DNA from: Dactylorhiza incarnata
Taxonomy: Eukaryota > Streptophyta > Magnoliopsida > Asparagales > Orchidaceae
DNA length: 64,000 nucleotides
Reading direction: 5' to 3'
Assembly (NCBI GenBank): GCA_033032865.1
Contig: JAWHQI010000009.1
Location: 11,426,001 to 11,490,000, forward strand
Part shown: positions 59,699 through 64,000 of the stretch, one piece after another
Layout of the letters: each line of letters opens with the position of its first letter
Position numbering within the stretch: the first letter of the stretch is position 1
Translations under genes and position numbers: made by a program
Notes under the pieces: generated by a model
What the model saw: the letters and a program-made list of their open reading frames with translations, nothing else
The model's database searches: none
Told to the model about the DNA's origin: nothing

Positions 59699-61099
59699 TG
59701 ATGCGTGTCGGCAAGTGCACCGGTCGCTGTCAAGTAATAATTGTGGAGAAATGAATCCCCGGATGTCGGTCTCTTGAGGAATGCAGGTTGGGTGAACGAA
59801 TCGCGCAGTGACTATTGTTACACAAGCGTTTCACAAACACAAAGAGGGGGTTTTTGGTTGGTTTTCCTAGTCTTAACAACAACAAAAGAAATGCGGGTCG
59901 AAAGCACCGCTTCGCAAGGTGAGATGGATGCAACGGCCGCGATGTCGTGCTTCGAGAGGTGGATGGAGCGTGCTCAAGTGCGAGAAGGTGAGGGTCGCAA
60001 ACACCTCTTCACAACCGCCGTTAGCTCTTGCTAACGCGGAACAAACACCTTGCGTGCGTGCGTGAGTGAGTGAGTGGAAAATGGAGTGAATCACAAGCAA
60101 ACCATGAAGAACAACAAGGAAACATTCATTTCAACAAACAACATCACAATATTCAAGTTTACACGGCTCAACGAGTACAATGAAGGAAAGAGGAAAGAAA
60201 TAACCGATGGTGAAGACTAGCAACCGTTCACGGCCGGAATGGTAGGTTGTCGGGCTACCTCCGGACTCGAGCGGACTATGCTTCCGGCGTAGAGAGCTGT
60301 CACGATCTCCCTACGTAGCTCCGTCGTCTTCGACTTCAGGTTTCTTCTTCTTCTCGCCGGGCGAAATGAGAGAATGGCTGCTTGGAGGCTTGCGGATGGT
60401 GGAGAACACTCACGGACAATGGAGGAAGTCCTGGAATGGATGGAGGAGGCTTCCCCTTGCATGGGAGATGCAGTGGAGGCGTCCCAAGGTGGTGGTCGGC
60501 GGCGTACGGCATAGGAACTCCGCTCCCGGAAGTCGATGCTGCCCTAAAATCGGAACAGGCGTTTAAATAGGCGCTGGAATAAATACTGCGCATGATCATT
60601 GGCGCACGACCAGTGGTCGTGCGCACTATCATCGGTGGTCGTGCGCAGTGGTCGAAACAGAACTCATAACATTACTGATAAGTGCGCACGAGCAGTGGCG
60701 CACGACCGGTGGTCGTGCGCACTGGCGTTGATGGTCGTGCGCACTACACCAAACAGAACTCATGAAAAAGGGGTTAAGTGCACACGATCAGTGGCGCACG
60801 ACCAGTGGTCGTGCGCAATAGAACCGGTGATTGTGCGTAGTGTTCCTGTGCAGAATTGCACCGGGAACACCTGCACGACTCCAATTCCAACACAACCACG
60901 AATCTAGCCACTGAGAGTGGCACCCAACAGTGCATGAACACAACTAATGACAATAAACATGAGATCACACCAAAATGGGCCCAGAAGTGCACCTAGCATG
61001 GACTATCAAATATAAGCTATAACACGGCTAAAGTGCGGTGAAATGACTGAATAATGGCCCGGATGAGTCCATAAAGGTGTATATGATCAGGACTCATCA
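59699..61099. mobile_element. 1.4-kb solo LTR, unclassified family
   Basis: It begins TGATGCGTGTCGG and ends GACTCATCA. GTATT lies on both sides (59694-59698, 61100-61104), and the sister LTR has the empty site with one GTATT (51218-51222). No coding sequence. A TATA-like TATTTAAA on the minus strand (about 60568) lies just downstream of the palindrome cluster if the LTR points left. Confidence 0.9.
60598..60840. repeat. Three perfect 23-bp hairpins in the solo LTR
   Basis: Arms GCGCACGACC(A/G) and their complements around a one-base centre, at 60602-60624, 60698-60720 and 60794-60816, exactly 96 bases apart. Extra half-sites GGTCGTGCGC or variants lie between them. Confidence 0.95.
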
Positions 61100-63141
61100 G
61101 TATTACTAACCTAGCAGTATATATCAATAGCTAATAACATGTATATAAAAGCATTTACCTCTAGCAACTATATCAATAGCTAACGACATGTATATATATA
61201 TATACATCAAGCACCTTTCTAGCAAATCTATTATAATAAATCAAGGGGCTACTATGAAACCGAGCAGTATATAAATGAGCGTCAAAGTGAGTATACACAC
61301 GCAGTTATAAAATAGTCTAAGCAGCTAGAAAAGTAAACCATAGTGGCTATAAAGTAAATTAGAGCAAGTAAAGAAACAACTTGAGCAGCTATGAAAGTAA
61401 CATTAACTTATGTGTATACGCACACAAATACATAAGCTAAGGGATCTGGCAAGAAGTAAACTCATCGTATAAAATAGCTCATACTAATTTATACGATGAG
61501 GTCTCTGTTTTATGCAAGTATGCTATATCATGATGTGCAATGCAATGATGCAATGTTGCAACTCACGCACATGACTCTGTACGTACAGACCTTTAGTTCC
61601 CACTTTTCGGAGGTAGCTAACCTCTCGGGCACCTCCCGTCGTGGTCAAACATTGGCAGAGGAGCGGGCGTCTCCTCACCTAGGTGGGTAAGTCACACTAC
61701 CAGGCCTAGGCCCTAACGTACGCTGTGATACCGGTACCCGGTACTCATGAGCTCTTGCGTACTAAACTGAATTGGCCAGGCAGGGTTTAGGGAAACCGTC
61801 CCATCAGATGCGCAGTAAAACAACCTGGCCCCTTATAAAAACCACTAACACTGCCGAGTCAACGAACTGCTGTCGGTGTGACGACTAAGACAGAACTGAA
61901 GACCCACCACATTCTATGCACATGCATAATTATCATCTCTATCACCGAGCCTCCAGCTCGTAATTCTAACCAAGGTTTATAGAAATCGAGCCAATCGCTC
62001 GCAGGACTAAACCAGTCCTTCCAATATAATAACTGAGCCTACCGCTCGCTAGACTACACCGGTCTCATATTCAAACTACGAGCCTACCGCTCGCTAGACT
62101 ACATCGGTCTTGTTTAACTACAATCCCGCCCCTCGCTAGACTACACCAGTCTAATATTCAAACTACGAGCCTACCGCTCGCTAGACTACACCAGTCTTAT
62201 ATTTAAACTACGAGCCTACCGCTCGCTAGACTACACCAGACTTATATTTAAACTACGAGCCAACCGCTCGCTAGACTACACCAGTCTTATATTTAAACTA
62301 CGAGCCTACCGCTCGCTAGACTACACCAGTATTTCCTTATAACCCGAGCCAACCGCTCGCAGGACTATCCCAGTCCTTCCTTATAACCAGAGCCTACCGC
62401 TCGTAGGACTATCCCAGTCCTTCCTTATAACCCGAGCCTACCGCTCGCAGGACTATCCCAGTCCTTCGTTATAACCCGAGCCTACCGCTCGCAGGACTAT
62501 CCCAGTCCTTCCTTATAACCCGAGCCTATCGCTCGCAGGACTATCACAGTCCTTCCTTATAACCCAAGCCTACCGCTCGAAGGACTATCACAGTTCTTCC
62601 TTATAACCCGAGCCTACCGCTCGCAGGACTATCACAGTCCTTCCTTATAACACGAGCCTACCGCTTGCAAGACTATCATAGTCCTTCCTTATAACCCGAG
62701 CCTACCGCTCGTAAGACTATCTTAGTCCTTCCTTCATTCCTTCCCAAATTTGGGAGGGAGATTACGTTTCAAGTCCTCCTACTTACTACTCTTGTCTATT
62801 ATTAGTTGATCTTAGAAGCTTGGGGTGAATCCTGGACTTCCCGTGGAATACCCGGTGAAGGGCTCGCAAAGGTACTAGGGAATGTGATGGTGACTGAAGC
62901 CCAAATCCCCCTTTCCAGGATATTTAATTTATTTAGTTGCTACCCATTCTTGTATGCCCATTTGCTCTCCAATTGCTTTAAAATCCTAGGGTGGATTACC
63001 ATTTGACTCGGGCAGACATGTGTCGGTGTTCTATTGAACACCGAACTATGTCATTCCTTGTGACCAATTATTTCCTTGTGTTATCCCTCAATCACAGCTT
63101 GCACTTCCTGCTAAGTCATTCTTCACCTCCTCTGATTGGTT

Positions 63142-64000
63142 TGTTGAAACCAATTTCTCGGCCTCTTATGGAGCTCGGGACCCTCACTGAAATGAGGGGA
63201 AGCTAGCCCTTACTGATCCCTCGGAGTAGGTAGACTAGAGACTAGAAAAATGACTAAGACCTTAGTCACAGCGAGGAGGTCCCTCCACTAACCCGGAAGA
63301 TCGTTGAGTGCTTCCCCTCCCAAGCCAAAGCTGAGACTCGGGCACCTTGGAGAGCTCTGGAAATGCTAACCAAAGAAAGCTTGAGGAGAGAGAAGCTGAA
63401 GTGAAGTCCTCTCCAAAGGTGCCCTTGAGGTCTTATTTATAGGTTTCCTGATCTGCCCAGCAAATAACTGGATCCCGTCTTCTGATTTCACTATCTGCAC
63501 CCCAAATGGGTCTGCTAACAGCCAAACTCCGCTGTTTGGAGAGGCTAAAGGCAGGCCACCAAGGGTAAAAGGGTACTTTGGCCTTATCAACTTATGGAAA
63601 AGGAACTGCGAGAACTTAACTGCTGAAGCTCTCGCTGGACCCCTCGCGAGTCCTGCTCGCGATGCCTCTCCTAGGCGATCGCCCTGCGAGGACCTCGCCG
63701 GCCAATTCTGGCGGTATCTGCCGAGGTCCGGTCTCGCAAGCCTTCCTGCGAGACCGCCTCTGGACTTCGTTGAGCTCAACACGCCTTTCGCCGAACGCAG
63801 GTCACTTCGCCGATCACATACGAGGTCGACGGATGCCGAACGTTAAGTTGTTCGTTGTCCGCTGAGATGGGCGGCTCATCGATCGCTGAGACGGGCGGTT
63901 CGCCGACCGCCGAGATGGGCAGTTCGCCGACCGCTGAGACGGGCGGTTCACCGACCACTGCGACGGGCGGTTCTCCGACCGCCGAGATGGGCAGTTCGCC
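63142..64000 (-). mobile_element. Tat-B: LTR end of a second Tat element, running off the window
   Basis: On the minus strand the LTR ends GGTTTCAACA at 63142, like Tat-A at 15900. The region 63142-63560 matches the Tat-A LTR, including a TATA box (TATAAATAA, 63441-63433). U3 at about 63600-63760 has many CTCGC/GCGAG words. The junction with the interrupted LARD LTR is exact when compared with 53140-53160. The LTR start was not located. Confidence 0.85.
63861..64000 (-). repeat. 24-bp tandem array, six copies, continuing past the window
   Basis: Units start at 63861, 63885, 63909, 63933, 63957 and 63981 (GC(T/C)GAGA(T/C)GGGC pattern). The period is a multiple of three, so one minus-strand frame reads an eight-residue repeat close to VGEPPVSA. 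Confidence 0.92.

Larger units (their letters stand above)
50638..63141 (-). mobile_element. LARD-like non-coding LTR retrotransposon (minus strand)
   Basis: The 3' LTR is 56507-50638. The interior 59116-56508 contains no recognisable coding sequence. The 5' LTR runs from 59117 up and is cut at 63141 by Tat-B. LTRs start TGTAACATCCCC and end GGGTCTTACA on the minus strand, in the style of Tekay-type Ty3 elements. A primer site (CTGATACCA on plus = TGGTATCAG) abuts the 5' LTR. Long LTRs with a short non-coding interior are the hallmark of LARDs; a deleted derivative of a coding element is the alternative. Confidence 0.82.
59117..63141 (-). repeat. 5' LTR of the LARD-like element, interrupted and cut
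   Basis: It corresponds to 50638-53156 with scattered differences. It is interrupted by a solo LTR at 59699-61099 and ends where Tat-B starts. The remaining ~3.3 kb should continue right of the window beyond Tat-B. Confidence 0.88.

Overview
The window is plant nuclear DNA made almost entirely of LTR retrotransposons nested inside one another. Evidence for a flowering plant: Ty3 lineages typical of plants (Tat with two RNase H domains, Athila with a tRNA-Asp primer site), Ty1/copia-type gag elements primed by initiator tRNA-Met, and five perfect copies of the plant telomere heptamer TTTAGGG. No ordinary host gene, tRNA gene or rRNA gene was recognised. The species cannot be named from the sequence.

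Layout. (1) 1-15900: the 3' part of a Tat-lineage Ty3 element (Tat-A, + strand). It holds a decayed pol end, an 11-copy 98-bp tandem array, two spliced genes on the opposite strand (each with a TATA box), and a 3' LTR. (2) 7293-14781: a complete element (B1), with LTRs and the 5-bp target duplication AGAGG, sits inside an intron of the second antisense gene. It has gag and an accessory gene but no pol. (3) 15901-18471: unclassified repeat-like DNA. (4) 18477-34027: a ~5.0-kb solo LTR (duplication ACTGG), split by a full Athila element at 20644-31177 (also ACTGG). (5) 34076-35096: another accessory-type gene, minus strand. (6) 35097-49415: three gag-only-type elements, all minus: B2 inserted in C1, C1 inserted in C2. 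(7) 49416-50637: a decayed Ty3 RT/RNase H fragment, the target of C2. (8) 50638-63141: a large element with no recognisable coding sequence (LARD-like), minus strand, with 5.87-kb LTRs rich in tandem repeats. A 1.4-kb solo LTR (duplication GTATT) lies within its 5' LTR. (9) 63142-64000: the LTR end of a second Tat element (Tat-B, minus), running off the window.

The most interesting pattern crosses families. Six families here carry their own short, CpG-containing, mostly palindromic word, repeated many times in the LTR upstream of the TATA box: CGTCGA/TCGACG in B, CTCAGCGG in C1, ACGATATCGT in C2, GGTCACGGGCGTGACC in Athila, GCGCACGACC/GGTCGTGCGC in the 59.7-kb solo LTR and CTCGC/GCGAG in Tat. 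In B and Tat the same word also clusters in front of internal accessory genes. Family-specific motif plus accessory gene resembles the anti-silencing logic known from VANDAL transposons (VANC proteins). That parallel is a hypothesis, not something the sequence proves.

Most coding regions are broken by stops or frameshifts. The exception is the second antisense gene of Tat-A, which reads as an uninterrupted 319-residue protein once four phase-consistent exons are joined.
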